A stretch of 64,000 nt of DNA, taken from Termitidicoccus mucosus (GTDB lineage: Bacteria; Verrucomicrobiota; Verrucomicrobiia; Opitutales; Opitutaceae). The position numbers and the translations under genes are program-made. Each line of letters opens with the position of its first letter. The stretch's first letter is position 1. This document shows, piece after piece, positions 8,945-17,698 of this stretch. Below the pieces are notes generated by a model. That model searched no databases. It had not been told where the DNA came from and saw nothing but the letters and a program-made list of their open reading frames with translations. The stretch is taken from NCBI RefSeq assembly GCF_038725785.1, contig NZ_CP109796.1, positions 1,798,001 to 1,862,000 on the forward strand, in the 5' to 3' direction.

Positions 8945-10264
8945 TCACTCGCCGTAGGCGTCGCGCCTGGTTTTCCACAGGAGCGCAAAGACCGCAGCAC
9001 CGGCCAGCCCGACCAGGCAGAGCGCGCCGAAGGCGTGGGACCAACTGTATTTCTCCACCAGCAGGCCCAGCCCCCAGCCCGAAACGATGGTGCTCGCGTA
9101 GGCGAACAGCGACGTGAAGCCGATCGCCGTCGCCGCCGCGCGGCGGGTGACGATGTTGGCCGTGATGACCCCGCCCAGCGCCTGCGGGCCGTAGATGCAA
9201 AAACCCGCCGCCATCAGCAGCAAGGACATGGCCGGCGGCGGCAGCGGCAGCAGCCAGAAAAGCAGCATGAACACCACGGCCAGCACCATGCACAGCACGC
9301 ACACCCGCGCGGCGCGCCCGCCAAAAAAACGGTCGGTCACCCAGCCCGCCAGCAGCATCCCGGCGATGCCCGCGATTTCGAAGCCGGCGGTCATCCAGGT
9401 GGATGACTTGATGGAGATGCCATAGTGTTCGCCGAGGAAAGTCGGCCCCCAGTCGAGGACGGCGTAGCGCATCACATAGACAAAAAACTGCCCCGCGCCG
9501 ATGATCCAGACCACCGGATTGAGAAAGACGTTTTCGCGGATGAACCGCTTGAACGCGGCGGTGTCGTTTTCATTTTCCGCCGCCTCCGCCTTTTTGCCGG
9601 CGCCGGGCAATTCGGGCAGCCCCACCGACGACGGCGTGTCGCGAAGCGCGAACCAGAGGGCCCCGGCCCCGGCGATGGCGATGGCGGCGGGCAGCCAGAA
9701 GCACCAGCGCCAGCCGAACGCGACGACGTAGCCGCAGAGGACGACGACAAAGCCGGCGCCGATGGAATGCGAGGCGTTCCACACGGACATCTTGGTCGCG
9801 AGTTCGGCGGGCGGCACCCAATAGGTGATGAGGCGCGCGCAGGGCGGGAAGCCCATGCCTTGGAACCAGCCGTTGACCATCCAGATGACACCGAGGCAGA
9901 CGACGAGCACGCCGAGGAATTTCTCGCCGGTGCCGGCGCCTGCGATGGCCGCGGCGACGGCCGGGCCGAAGGCAAACGCGACACTGCACAGCGAGGCGAG
10001 CAGCAGCCCGGCGACCATGAAGCGGCGCGAGTTCACGCGGTCGCCGATGATGCCGTTGAGGAATTTCGACACGCCGTAGATGAGGCCGTGCGCGGTGAGA
10101 AACACGCCGAGTTGCGCCTTGCTGATGCCAAACTCGGCCTGGAGGCCGGGCATGGCGACGCTGAGGTTTTTGCGGACAAAATAAAACAGCGAGTAGCCGA
10201 TCATCGTGGCAATGATGGTGCGCCATTGCCAGTAGCGGAAACTTTTTGCGGTCGCGGGGGACAT
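8945..10264 (-). CDS. MFS transporter, organophosphate:phosphate antiporter (GlpT/UhpT/PgtP) family
   Basis: A 439-residue inner-membrane protein with about 12 hydrophobic helices. It carries the two OPA-family arginine motifs, FYFVRKNLSVAMP (helix 1) and VYVMRYAVLDWGP (helix 7), which bind the phosphate of the substrate, plus GDRVNSRR in the first cytoplasmic loop. It should exchange an organophosphate for inorganic phosphate; the actual substrate (glycerol phosphate, hexose phosphate or phosphoglycerate) is open. It is the last gene of the minus-strand run starting at 16671, 18 bp after the aldolase gene. A second member of the family is at 19176. Confidence 0.9.
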   Translation of the reverse strand: MSPATAKSFRYWQWRTIIATMIGYSLFYFVRKNLSVAMPGLQAEFGISKAQLGVFLTAHGLIYGVSKFLNGIIGDRVNSRRFMVAGLLLASLCSVAFAFGPAVAAAIAGAGTGEKFLGVLVVCLGVIWMVNGWFQGMGFPPCARLITYWVPPAELATKMSVWNASHSIGAGFVVVLCGYVVAFGWRWCFWLPAAIAIAGAGALWFALRDTPSSVGLPELPGAGKKAEAAENENDTAAFKRFIRENVFLNPVVWIIGAGQFFVYVMRYAVLDWGPTFLGEHYGISIKSSTWMTAGFEIAGIAGMLLAGWVTDRFFGGRAARVCVLCMVLAVVFMLLFWLLPLPPPAMSLLLMAAGFCIYGPQALGGVITANIVTRRAAATAIGFTSLFAYASTIVSGWGLGLLVEKYSWSHAFGALCLVGLAGAAVFALLWKTRRDAYGE

Positions 10265-10282
10265 GGTGTTTTCGGGCGGAAA

Positions 10283-10990
10283 CTATATTGGTCCGGGGAG
10301 CGGGGTATCGAGGCGGGCGTCCGCGCCCTGCGAGGACACCCAGTCGGCGTGAAAATCGCGCACGGCCAGGCCGATCGGGGCGAAGTCGCACGCGGAATGG
10401 AGGATGTCGGGTGTCATCGTGACGGCGGCGGCACCGGCGGCCAGCGCGTCCGTCGTCTGCGTGATGTTCTTGAAGCTGGCCGCAACGATTTTCGCCGGCG
10501 ACCCCGCCCGCGCCAGCACGCCGGAGACCTCGGCGATGATCGCGCGGAAATCAATCCCCATCTGCTCCATCCGATTGCAATACGGCGCGAGGTAGCGGGC
10601 GCCGGCGGCGGCGGCGAGATACGCCTGCATCCGCGTGTATATTCCCGTGGCGGTGACATTCACGCCCCCGCCCGCCAGCGTTTTTATCGCCTCCAGCCCC
10701 GGCTCCGTGACCGGGATTTTTATATAAACCCGCCCGTCAACCCCGGCCAGCACCGCCCGCGCCTCCGCCAGCATCTCCTCCGTCGTGGCGCCGAGCGTCT
10801 GGATGTGCAGGGATTTGTTTTCCCCGATGATCTCCCGGATTTTCCGAAAATGCGGGTAGAAATCCAGTCGGCCCTCCTTTTTTATAATCGTCGGGTTCGA
10901 GGTCACGCCCGCCAGCGCGAACCGGCGGTCGCATTTTTCAATCTCGGCGATGTTCGCCGAGTCGAGGATTATTTCCAATGGTGTTTTCAT
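10283..10990 (-). CDS. Transaldolase-like / fructose-6-phosphate aldolase (TalC/FSA) family
   Basis: A 235-residue single-domain TIM-barrel protein of the small transaldolase/FSA type. Visible family blocks are AGVTSNPTIIKKEG near the N-terminus, VYIKIPVTEPG holding the Schiff-base lysine (about residue 88), a NVTATGIYT block and KIVAASFKN. Members cleave fructose-6-phosphate to dihydroxyacetone and glyceraldehyde-3-phosphate or act on similar ketose phosphates. Only 4 bp separate it from the upstream SDR gene, so the two are almost certainly co-transcribed and may work in sequence: polyol phosphate oxidised to ketose phosphate, then aldol cleavage. Confidence 0.87.
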   Translation of the reverse strand: MKTPLEIILDSANIAEIEKCDRRFALAGVTSNPTIIKKEGRLDFYPHFRKIREIIGENKSLHIQTLGATTEEMLAEARAVLAGVDGRVYIKIPVTEPGLEAIKTLAGGGVNVTATGIYTRMQAYLAAAAGARYLAPYCNRMEQMGIDFRAIIAEVSGVLARAGSPAKIVAASFKNITQTTDALAAGAAAVTMTPDILHSACDFAPIGLAVRDFHADWVSSQGADARLDTPLPGPI

Positions 10991-10994
10991 GGGC

Positions 10995-12125
10995 CTAATT
11001 CAGCATGACCTGGCCGCCGGTGACGGGCAGGGCCTGGCCGGTTTCATATTGTTGCTCGACCAGATAATAAACCGCGCGGAGGACATCGGCGGCGCCGCAC
11101 CCGCGGCCCATCGGCGTCTTCGCCTCGTAAAACGCCCGCACCTCGGCGGCGGTCCTGGCGCCGGGCACCTTGCCGGCGCGGAGGTATTGCGCGAAAAGCC
11201 CGCGCTCCGGCTCGGACCAGAGCGGGCCGTCGAAAAAGTTTCCGGGGCAGACCGCGTTCACCTTGATTCCCCACTCGACAAGCTCCTTCGCGAAACTTTG
11301 CACCAGCCCGACGCCGCCGAATTTGCTCCCGGCGTAGGCGCCGTTTTTGCCGGAGCCCTCCAGCCCGGACTTGGAATTTATTTGTATAATGTCGGACGTC
11401 CAGGCGGCGGCGCCGGGGGCGGCGGCACCGGCTGCGATATGCTGCGTTTTCATCATGCCGCCCGCGTGTTTCGCGACGACGGCGAAACCGACATAGTTGA
11501 CCTCGGCGACAAGGCGCAGCGCCGCGATGTCCTGCCCGAGGATGCCGCCGGCGCCGCGCACGATGCCCGCGTTGCTCACGCAAAGGTCGAGCCCTCCGCT
11601 GCGCAGCGCGATGTCCTCGCACAGGCGCGCGACGGATTCCTCGTCGGCCACGTCCGCGCCGTGAGCGAACGCGACCGGGGCGGCGGCGCCTCCGCCGCAC
11701 CCGGCGTTGAACTGCTCCGCGAGGCGGGCGGCGCCGGCTGCGTTGGTGTCGGCGAGGTGGACGATGGCGCCGCCGGCGGCGAGGCCGCGCGCGATTTCCG
11801 CACCGAGGCCCTGCGCGGCGCCGGTGACGACGGCGACGCGGTTTTTCATGGTGGTGGCGCGGTTTGCCGGGAAAATTTCGCTTGTTATCCTGTATGAAAA
11901 ACAGCGCCCGCCGCGCCTGAGCGTGGCGGCGCCGGGGATGCCGCCCGGAAGCCCGCCCGCGATTCCCCGCGCGATGGCGGCAATATCATCGGGCGGGGGC
12001 GCGGAAACATCAATCACGGGCGCGCCCGGCGCGCCGTCGGGCGTGTATGAAACGGCGGCGGGGCGGCGGGTCCGCCCGAGGACGACTCCCCGCAGGATTT
12101 GCGCAAGTGTTACTTCTGTTGTCAT
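10995..12125 (-). CDS. SDR oxidoreductase, sorbitol-6-phosphate dehydrogenase (SrlD)-like, with N-terminal extension
   Basis: The SDR domain begins at an internal ATG (11849) with VAVVTGAAQGLG (NAD-binding), then SNAG, the catalytic Ser in INSKSGLEG and the YAGSK active site. The blocks KFGGVGL, PMGRGC and the ending TGQALPVTGGQVM closely follow E. coli SrlD, so a sugar- or polyol-phosphate dehydrogenase making a ketose phosphate is likely. Upstream of that ATG the frame stays open for about 92 residues (from 12125, or 12143) and codon use looks coding, so a longer protein of 376 residues is annotated; the short form would be 284. No clear ribosome site decides between them. The extension has no motif I recognise. 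Confidence 0.78.
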   Translation of the reverse strand: MTTEVTLAQILRGVVLGRTRRPAAVSYTPDGAPGAPVIDVSAPPPDDIAAIARGIAGGLPGGIPGAATLRRGGRCFSYRITSEIFPANRATTMKNRVAVVTGAAQGLGAEIARGLAAGGAIVHLADTNAAGAARLAEQFNAGCGGGAAAPVAFAHGADVADEESVARLCEDIALRSGGLDLCVSNAGIVRGAGGILGQDIAALRLVAEVNYVGFAVVAKHAGGMMKTQHIAAGAAAPGAAAWTSDIIQINSKSGLEGSGKNGAYAGSKFGGVGLVQSFAKELVEWGIKVNAVCPGNFFDGPLWSEPERGLFAQYLRAGKVPGARTAAEVRAFYEAKTPMGRGCGAADVLRAVYYLVEQQYETGQALPVTGGQVMLN

Positions 12126-12235
12126 TGGGAAATGATATAACATGGGCGCGGCGGCGGCACCGCGCGTTTAGGTTTAAGGCTCCGATGGCGTGCGGAGCTT
12201 AACCATTATATGCACGGCGTTGGTTTTGCCCTTGG

Positions 12236-13177
12236 TCAGATTCCCTTGACGTGCCAGAGGCCGCCGTCCTGCCCGCAGACCATGAGCAATTTGTCGCCGT
12301 GGAAGTCGGCGTCCTCCGGCTCAAGCGTCAGGTCTTTGCTGAAGTCCATGATTTTTTCGATTTTTCTTTTGCCCAGGTCGACCACGATGAGGGCGCGGTC
12401 CGCCGGGTCTTTTTTGGCGCCGGCGGGTTTCGGGCAGCCGACGGGCATGTAGAGCCGGTCGCCGCGGATCACGCCGCCCTGGCTGAGGTGGCGGAAACTG
12501 ATGGTGAACCGGTCGAGGAAGTCCTTTTCGGTGAAGGTGACGTCGCCCTCGGAAAGGGCGGGAAGGCGGACCTTGGTGATGAGGTAGTCGCTTTCGTCCG
12601 CGCGGTTTTTGGCATCGTGGGTGATGGCGGCGAAGTAGAGGAATTTGCCGTCCTTGTCCACATACCAGTCGAAAGAGTAGTCGGCGGTGAGGGGTTCCAT
12701 GCTTTTGCCGTCGCGGCGGACTTTCAGGGTTTGTATCAACTTCGCGCCGGCGGCGCTGACGCTCTGGACGAAGCAACGGCGCTGGCCGTAGCACTCGGAG
12801 ACGTAGAGGGCGGGGTAGGCGCTGTTGCCCTCGGGGAACTCGACGCCGAAGTTGGCGCAGTTGGCGTGGTTTTCCGGCGCGGCGGTGTCGAGCAGGTAGT
12901 CGTTTATAAACTCCTTCGTTTTCAAATTATACATGCGGACGATGCCGGTGTTGTTGAAAAGGAAGGCGGTGTCCTTGTGGATGGCCATGCCCTGCTGGGC
13001 CTCCTTCTTGTAGGTTCCCACGAAGGGGTGCTCCAGGGTCGGGGCGGCGGCGCCGGTGCCGGCGGCGGTGGCGGTGGCGAGGGCCCCGGTGGCGGCGAGG
13101 ACGGCGAGGACGAGGGCGCGGGCCGCGGAAAACGCGGCGGCACCGCGCGGGTGTGTCTTGGTTTTGTTCGGTTTCAT
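12236..13177 (-). CDS. Secreted protein of unknown function, possibly beta-propeller
   Basis: A 313-residue protein. After a long, Ala-rich signal region (about 45 residues) it has repeated short beta-type segments such as GMAIHKDTAFLFNNTGIVRMY, DWYVDKDGKFLYFAAI and ALIVVDLGKRKIEKIMDF that look like propeller blades. Two cysteine-bearing spots are seen (NHANCANFG, SECYGQRRC). No catalytic motif was recognised. It lies in the middle of the glycerol-phosphate gene run, 47 bp after the araM-like gene, so it may bind or sense an extracellular substrate of that pathway; this is inference only. Confidence 0.75.
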   Translation of the reverse strand: MKPNKTKTHPRGAAAFSAARALVLAVLAATGALATATAAGTGAAAPTLEHPFVGTYKKEAQQGMAIHKDTAFLFNNTGIVRMYNLKTKEFINDYLLDTAAPENHANCANFGVEFPEGNSAYPALYVSECYGQRRCFVQSVSAAGAKLIQTLKVRRDGKSMEPLTADYSFDWYVDKDGKFLYFAAITHDAKNRADESDYLITKVRLPALSEGDVTFTEKDFLDRFTISFRHLSQGGVIRGDRLYMPVGCPKPAGAKKDPADRALIVVDLGKRKIEKIMDFSKDLTLEPEDADFHGDKLLMVCGQDGGLWHVKGI

Positions 13178-13224
13178 GTCGGGAATAAATCAGCCGGTTG
13201 GTTTATTGGGTTCGTTTTGCCGTG

Positions 13225-14565
13225 TTATTTTATCTCCCAGCGCCCGCCGGGGCCGAAGAGGGCGGCGACGCAGGCGTCGAAGAGCCCGGCGCGCTGGGCG
13301 AGGTCGATGGCGGTGAAACGGTTGCGGAAATAGGGGGCCTTGAGCAGGGTCTCGCGCAGGCGCGCGCGGGAGATGCTGATGTGCTCCGGCTCCGTCGGCA
13401 CGCCGGCGGCGGCGAGGCGGCGTTGCGCCTCCGCGACAGGGATGAGTTGCTTTTCGAGGCGCGTTTTCAGGCCGGGCCAGGCGCGTTTTATCAATTCCAA
13501 TTGCGCGGCCACCGCCTGCCTGCCGACGTATTTGGCGCGGCTTTCCGAGAGGATGCGTCCGATGGAGCCGCCACCGTAGAGGGCGTGTATTGTTTTTTCC
13601 ATGCCGGCGAACTCCGGCCACGCGGCGGTGGCGGCGGCGACGTCGAGCGCGGTCAGGTCGATTTTCAGCAGCTCCTCGTAAAACGCGAGGATGGTTATTG
13701 TGCCGATGGCGACCTGGAAGCCGTGCGAGACGCCGCGGCCGTTGTGGCGGTGGTGCTCCATGTCCCAGATGTGACTTATATAATGCTCGGCGCCGGAGGC
13801 GGGGCGGCTGCTTTTCGCGTATTGCATGGCGAAGCCGCCGAGCATCAGGCCCTCGACGAGACGCCCGAGCGCGACGGGATCGCCGGCGCGGACACCGGCG
13901 GGATCGGAGAGGGCGAGAGGGAGGCCGCCTTGCACGAGGTCCCAGGCGACGGGGTTGAGCGGGTCGGCGCCGGCGGCGTCGGCCACGAGCCAGTCGGCGC
14001 CGCCGGTGATTTTGGCGAAGAGGTCGGCGTAGCCGGCGGCGGTCATCTCGGCCGGGGCGCGGGCGAATATGTCAATGTCGGCGAGGGCGGCGCGGGGCGC
14101 GGGGCAGGTCATGGTCTGTTTCGCGCCGTCCTTGGTGATGGATGCGCCGAAGGAGGTGTAGCCGTCCATCGAGGCGGCGGTGCCGACGACCATGTAGGGG
14201 CGGCCTGCGAGATGCGCGGCGAGCTTGCAAAGGTCGTTCACGGTCCCGGAGCCGACGGCGACGGGCACAGCGGCGGTGGCGCGCAGGCGCGCCAAGATGG
14301 TTTCGACGTGGCAATACTCGGCGTGGAGATCGCGAGCGTCGAGCACGAGCGGCTCGTCCTGCGGCACGCCGTCGCCGCGCAGGAGCACGGATGCGGCGCC
14401 GCCGACGGCGGTGTGGGTGTTGGTGTCGGCGACGATGATGGCGCGCGCGTCGGCGCCGAACTGGGCGCGGAAGAGCGACGCGATTTCGCAGAGCGTGCCG
14501 GGACCGATCAGCAGCGCCTTCGTGTCGGTGGCGGCTTTTAGCGCGGTTTCGACTCGCGAGGTCAT
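13225..14565 (-). CDS. egsA: sn-glycerol-1-phosphate dehydrogenase, AraM/EgsA family
   Basis: A 446-residue cytoplasmic enzyme of the dehydroquinate synthase-like/iron alcohol dehydrogenase fold. The family blocks GSGTVNDLCK (NAD binding, about 103), GTAASMDGYTS (about 128) and a late metal-ligand region AEHYISHIWDMEHH followed by GRGVSHGFQVA are present. It should interconvert dihydroxyacetone phosphate and sn-glycerol-1-phosphate, the archaeal-type enantiomer. Its ATG overlaps the stop of the GpsA-like gene by four bases (14562-14565), so the two dehydrogenases are translationally coupled. In this context a catabolic direction (G1P to DHAP) is more likely than lipid synthesis. Confidence 0.88.
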   Translation of the reverse strand: MTSRVETALKAATDTKALLIGPGTLCEIASLFRAQFGADARAIIVADTNTHTAVGGAASVLLRGDGVPQDEPLVLDARDLHAEYCHVETILARLRATAAVPVAVGSGTVNDLCKLAAHLAGRPYMVVGTAASMDGYTSFGASITKDGAKQTMTCPAPRAALADIDIFARAPAEMTAAGYADLFAKITGGADWLVADAAGADPLNPVAWDLVQGGLPLALSDPAGVRAGDPVALGRLVEGLMLGGFAMQYAKSSRPASGAEHYISHIWDMEHHRHNGRGVSHGFQVAIGTITILAFYEELLKIDLTALDVAAATAAWPEFAGMEKTIHALYGGGSIGRILSESRAKYVGRQAVAAQLELIKRAWPGLKTRLEKQLIPVAEAQRRLAAAGVPTEPEHISISRARLRETLLKAPYFRNRFTAIDLAQRAGLFDACVAALFGPGGRWEIK

Positions 14566-15710
14566 GGCATCTCGGTGACGAAGCTGTCCCAGGGCAGGTC
14601 GGCGGTCTTGTTGTCGAGGAGGATCTCGCCGAGGCGGGCCATGAGCGGGAATTCGGCGAGATCAATCTCGCCGCGGCCGGCCATGCCGCGCAGGGCCGCC
14701 GCCATGCGCTGGATGATGACGTTGGACTCGAGGGTGACGCCGGAGAGTTCGCGCAGCGCCTCGTCGAGGGTGAGGCCGATGCCGAGCAGGAGGCCAAGCA
14801 GGCGCGTGCGCCCGCTGAAGGCCGTGACGTAAAGGTCGCCGATGCCGACGTGAAGCGAGCGGTCGCTGCCGGCGAGGAGTTTCAGCAGTTTCTGCATTTC
14901 ACGGCAGGACTGGCCGAATACGCCGGCCTGCGAGTTGTAGTGCAGCGGCACCTTGCTCTTGTTGATCTTGTCGCTCACGCCGACTTGCGCGTAACTGCGG
15001 ACGCGCTCAAGGGCGTCCTCAATGCCGTTGCCGTTGACCTTTTCGTTGACGCCGACGGCCACGGCGACGCCGAGCGCGTAGGCGTTTTTCAACGCGACGG
15101 CGCACTCGACGCCGGCAACATCGTCGGTGACCTCGATGTTGTAATAATCGGTTTCCATGATGGCCTTGAGGCGGCGGAGAACGCCGGGGTCTTCGCCGCA
15201 GAAGGAAACGACGGTCGGGTCTTTATAAACGAGTTCGTAGCTGGTGCAGGGGCCGCCGACGGCGTTGAGGCAGAGTTTTTTGGGAGCCAGCTTGCGTTTC
15301 CAATATTCAAGATAGGTGATGAGCACGCCTTTTTCGTCGGCGATGAGTCCCTTGGTGACGGAGAGCACGGGCAGGGTTTCGGGGACGAGCGGGAGGACTT
15401 TTTCGGCAAACCAGTCCACGCCGAAGCTGCTGACGCCGCCGATGAGCAGGTCGGCGCCCTCAAGGGCGCGTTCGAGGTCCTCGATGTCGTAATATTCGAC
15501 GCCCCCGGGGAAGGGGCGGGAGAACTTCGGCAGCTTGCCGGTCTTGCGGTAGCCCTCGATGATGTCGCGGTCGAGGTGCGTGCCGACGATGCGGACGATG
15601 TGGCCGTTTTCCCTCGCGGGAAAGGCGAGGGCGGAACCCATCATGCCGGCGCCGACGATCGTGACGGTGCGTTGTCTGCCCGAATTGCCATTGGTGATGC
15701 TGGTGCTCAT
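14562..15710 (-). CDS. NAD(P)-dependent glycerol-3-phosphate dehydrogenase family (GpsA-like)
   Basis: A 382-residue protein starting with a Rossmann fold (TIVGAGMMGSALAFPAREN, about residues 16-34). The motifs SVTKGL, NAVGGPCTSYEL and the substrate-region ALKNAYALGVAVAVG match the GpsA fold; the glycine motif GAGMMG and the longer C-terminus mark a divergent subfamily. It should interconvert sn-glycerol-3-phosphate and DHAP. The pairing with a G1P dehydrogenase by a 4-base overlap is notable. Upstream, 55 bp away, is the glycerophosphodiesterase gene, whose product could supply its substrate. A role in lipid synthesis cannot be excluded, but a second housekeeping GpsA would be expected elsewhere. 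Confidence 0.85.
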   Translation of the reverse strand: MSTSITNGNSGRQRTVTIVGAGMMGSALAFPARENGHIVRIVGTHLDRDIIEGYRKTGKLPKFSRPFPGGVEYYDIEDLERALEGADLLIGGVSSFGVDWFAEKVLPLVPETLPVLSVTKGLIADEKGVLITYLEYWKRKLAPKKLCLNAVGGPCTSYELVYKDPTVVSFCGEDPGVLRRLKAIMETDYYNIEVTDDVAGVECAVALKNAYALGVAVAVGVNEKVNGNGIEDALERVRSYAQVGVSDKINKSKVPLHYNSQAGVFGQSCREMQKLLKLLAGSDRSLHVGIGDLYVTAFSGRTRLLGLLLGIGLTLDEALRELSGVTLESNVIIQRMAAALRGMAGRGEIDLAEFPLMARLGEILLDNKTADLPWDSFVTEMP

Positions 15711-15765
15711 GTTATGCTTGTGCTGTTTGGGAAAGGTTTTTGTTTTTCTGTTTTTTGGAATTTCG

Positions 15766-16671
15766 CTATTTCCCGGAGCGTTTTCTGGAAAGGCCGGCGA
15801 AATCGGCGGGATAGTCCGTCTCGATGATGTCGGGGGTGCGGGAAAGCTCTTTTTTATAGGCCTCGATGCGGGCCTCGTCCGGCTTGACCTTGTCGGCGGT
15901 GGGGCCGACGGCGATCATGCACATGACGCCGTGGCCGTGCAGCAGGTCATGGACCGCCTGCTGCTCCGGGTCCATGGTGTATCGGACATAGGCCATGATG
16001 CGGTTCCACGGGATGCCGGAATCGCGATACGCCTCGTATTGCGCCCTGTCGCCGATTTCGCAGCAAAACATGACATTGTCGTTGCGCCGGTAATAAAACA
16101 AACATTCCTCCAGCGAGCGAACGGAGAGGATGATATTATGATATTTCGCCCACTTCCCCTTCAGGTTGTCGGAATAAACCTGCCAGGGCACGCCCTTGTT
16201 GTCGAAATTGAACACGGTTTTGTCCGCGCCCCACTCCAGCACCTCGTCGAGCGTGGGGATTTTGTAGGACGTCACGTTTTTCTGCCGGTCCTTCAGGTAA
16301 AACTCCTGCAACTCCGCGTAAGTGTAATCGGCAACCTTGCCCTTGCCCGTGGTGGTGCGGTTGATCGTGGCGTCGTGCATGAGCACGAGCACGCCGTCCT
16401 TGGTCAGGCGCGGGTCGATCTCGAAGAACGACGGCATGAGCGAGAGCGTCTTTTCGCACGACGCGACGCAGTTTTCGGGATAGCCCGCCATCATGCCGCC
16501 GCGGTGTCCGCTGATGATGATGTCCTTGTCCGGCGAGTAATGAAAATACTCCTGCAAGTCGGCCATGCTTCGAATATTGACTGTATGCAGGCGCGGCGCG
16601 GCGGCGGCGGGGACCGCGAACGCCAGCAAGGCGATGAGCCCGGCGGGGCGGAGGGGATTTATTTTCATCAT
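15766..16671 (-). CDS. Exported glycerophosphodiester phosphodiesterase (GDPD)
   Basis: A 301-residue protein starting at the first of two adjacent ATGs (16671/16668), preceded by an AAGG element; the frame runs further up, but this start gives the signal peptide (MMKINPLRPAGLIALLAFAVPAAAA). Catalytic GDPD motifs are intact: SGHRGG, YPEN, EIDPR, DGVLVLMHD. It should hydrolyse glycerophosphodiesters to glycerol phosphate and an alcohol in the periplasm. It is the first gene of the minus-strand run and is divergent from the DeoR-type regulator. It belongs to a different GDPD subgroup from the GlpQ at 22171, so the two may have different substrate range or stereochemistry. Confidence 0.9.
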   Translation of the reverse strand: MMKINPLRPAGLIALLAFAVPAAAAPRLHTVNIRSMADLQEYFHYSPDKDIIISGHRGGMMAGYPENCVASCEKTLSLMPSFFEIDPRLTKDGVLVLMHDATINRTTTGKGKVADYTYAELQEFYLKDRQKNVTSYKIPTLDEVLEWGADKTVFNFDNKGVPWQVYSDNLKGKWAKYHNIILSVRSLEECLFYYRRNDNVMFCCEIGDRAQYEAYRDSGIPWNRIMAYVRYTMDPEQQAVHDLLHGHGVMCMIAVGPTADKVKPDEARIEAYKKELSRTPDIIETDYPADFAGLSRKRSGK

Positions 16672-16933
16672 GAGGAACCTTGTTGAGCGCACTGGTTTGT
16701 CGGTTGCTGGAAGTATGGCCGGTCGGCGCAGTCGTGAGAGGGGAATGGAAGTCGCGCCCGTTGCAGGAATGATCAATCTCCTCACGCGAGAAGTGACCGC
16801 TCAAGCAATTTCAGGCCGTTTTCATCCGACGAAATGCATTTTTTTCAAATAAAATGATTGTTCGCGCGCATTTCTGGTTGTTTTTTGAGCGTTTTTCCAA
16901 GCAGCAAAAAAACCATGTGAAGCCCCCCGTGCC
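16672..16933. promoter_or_regulatory. Divergent promoter region between GDPD and DeoR-type regulator genes
   Basis: This 262-bp gap must contain the promoters of both arms of the glycerol-phosphate locus. Its AT-rich part (about 16830-16920) includes several A- and T-tracts and the sequence TGTTCGCGCGCA near 16859, whose TGTTCG half resembles a GlpR half-site. No complete operator could be defined by eye. Autoregulation plus control of the minus-strand genes by the adjacent regulator is the expected arrangement. Confidence 0.45.
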
Positions 16934-17698
16934 ATGAGGAATCGACGCGAAGAAGAGATATTGAAGTATCTGGAAACCCATGAATTTTTCTCGACCGAGC
17001 AGGCGATGAAACATTTCGGCGCCAGCGCGGCGACGATCCGGCGCGCGTTCGTCAGGCTGGCGAAAAGCAATCTGGCGAGACGGGTTCACGGCGGCCTCAA
17101 CCGTCTGCCGCAAGGCGGGAGCGACGCCCTCCCATTCGTCATGCGGGGACGCTGGCTTGAGAACGAGAAGACGCGCCTGGCCGCGCGCGCGATGGAGTTT
17201 GTCCCGAAAGGCGGCGCGGTGTTCATTCACGGCGGCTCGACCACGCTGGGACTGGCGCATCACATAAAAAGCGGCACCATCATCACCGACTCGATCAACG
17301 TCTGCGGGGTGCTGATGCAGCGGTTCCCCTCCGGCGGCGGCCCGGATGTCATTCTGCCGGGCGGCACGCTCGATTTGAAGTCGGACGCGCTCGTCGGCCC
17401 GCGGGCCGAGGCCGCCCTGCGGGAATATCGCGCCGACGCGGCGTTTTTCTCCTCGCGCGGCATGGACGAGGAAGGCGTGCTCGACACCACGGACACCCAG
17501 GTGGCGACCGCCCGCCTGATGATTCGCAACGCCGCCCTTCGCGTCATGATCGCCGACCATAGCAAATTCCGAAAGTTCGGCCTGACGCGGATGGTGTCCT
17601 GGGAGCAGGTTAACGTCCTGGTGACGAGCGACCACGCCGAAAACCGCCCCTGGTTCGAGATGATAAAAAAACACGGCGTGAAAGTGGTGCTCGCCTGA
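16934..17698 (+). CDS. DeoR/GlpR family transcriptional regulator
   Basis: A 254-residue regulator: N-terminal winged helix (REEEILKYLETHEFFSTEQAM, then SAATIRRAFVRL as recognition helix, residues about 5-50), then a DeoR sensor domain with FIHGGSTTLGLAHHI and the late ADHSKF block. DeoR sensors bind sugar or polyol phosphates; E. coli GlpR of this family responds to glycerol-3-phosphate. Placement between glycerophosphodiesterase/dehydrogenase genes and the GlpT/GlpQ genes makes a glycerol-phosphate-responsive repressor the best guess. The start at 16934 gives the usual length. Confidence 0.87.
   Translation: MRNRREEEILKYLETHEFFSTEQAMKHFGASAATIRRAFVRLAKSNLARRVHGGLNRLPQGGSDALPFVMRGRWLENEKTRLAARAMEFVPKGGAVFIHGGSTTLGLAHHIKSGTIITDSINVCGVLMQRFPSGGGPDVILPGGTLDLKSDALVGPRAEAALREYRADAAFFSSRGMDEEGVLDTTDTQVATARLMIRNAALRVMIADHSKFRKFGLTRMVSWEQVNVLVTSDHAENRPWFEMIKKHGVKVVLA

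Noticed and set aside
13225-15710. Reading the two dehydrogenase genes as proof of archaeal-type lipid synthesis
   Set aside because: No GGGP synthase or other ether-lipid gene is nearby, and the surrounding diesterases and carriers point to breakdown.
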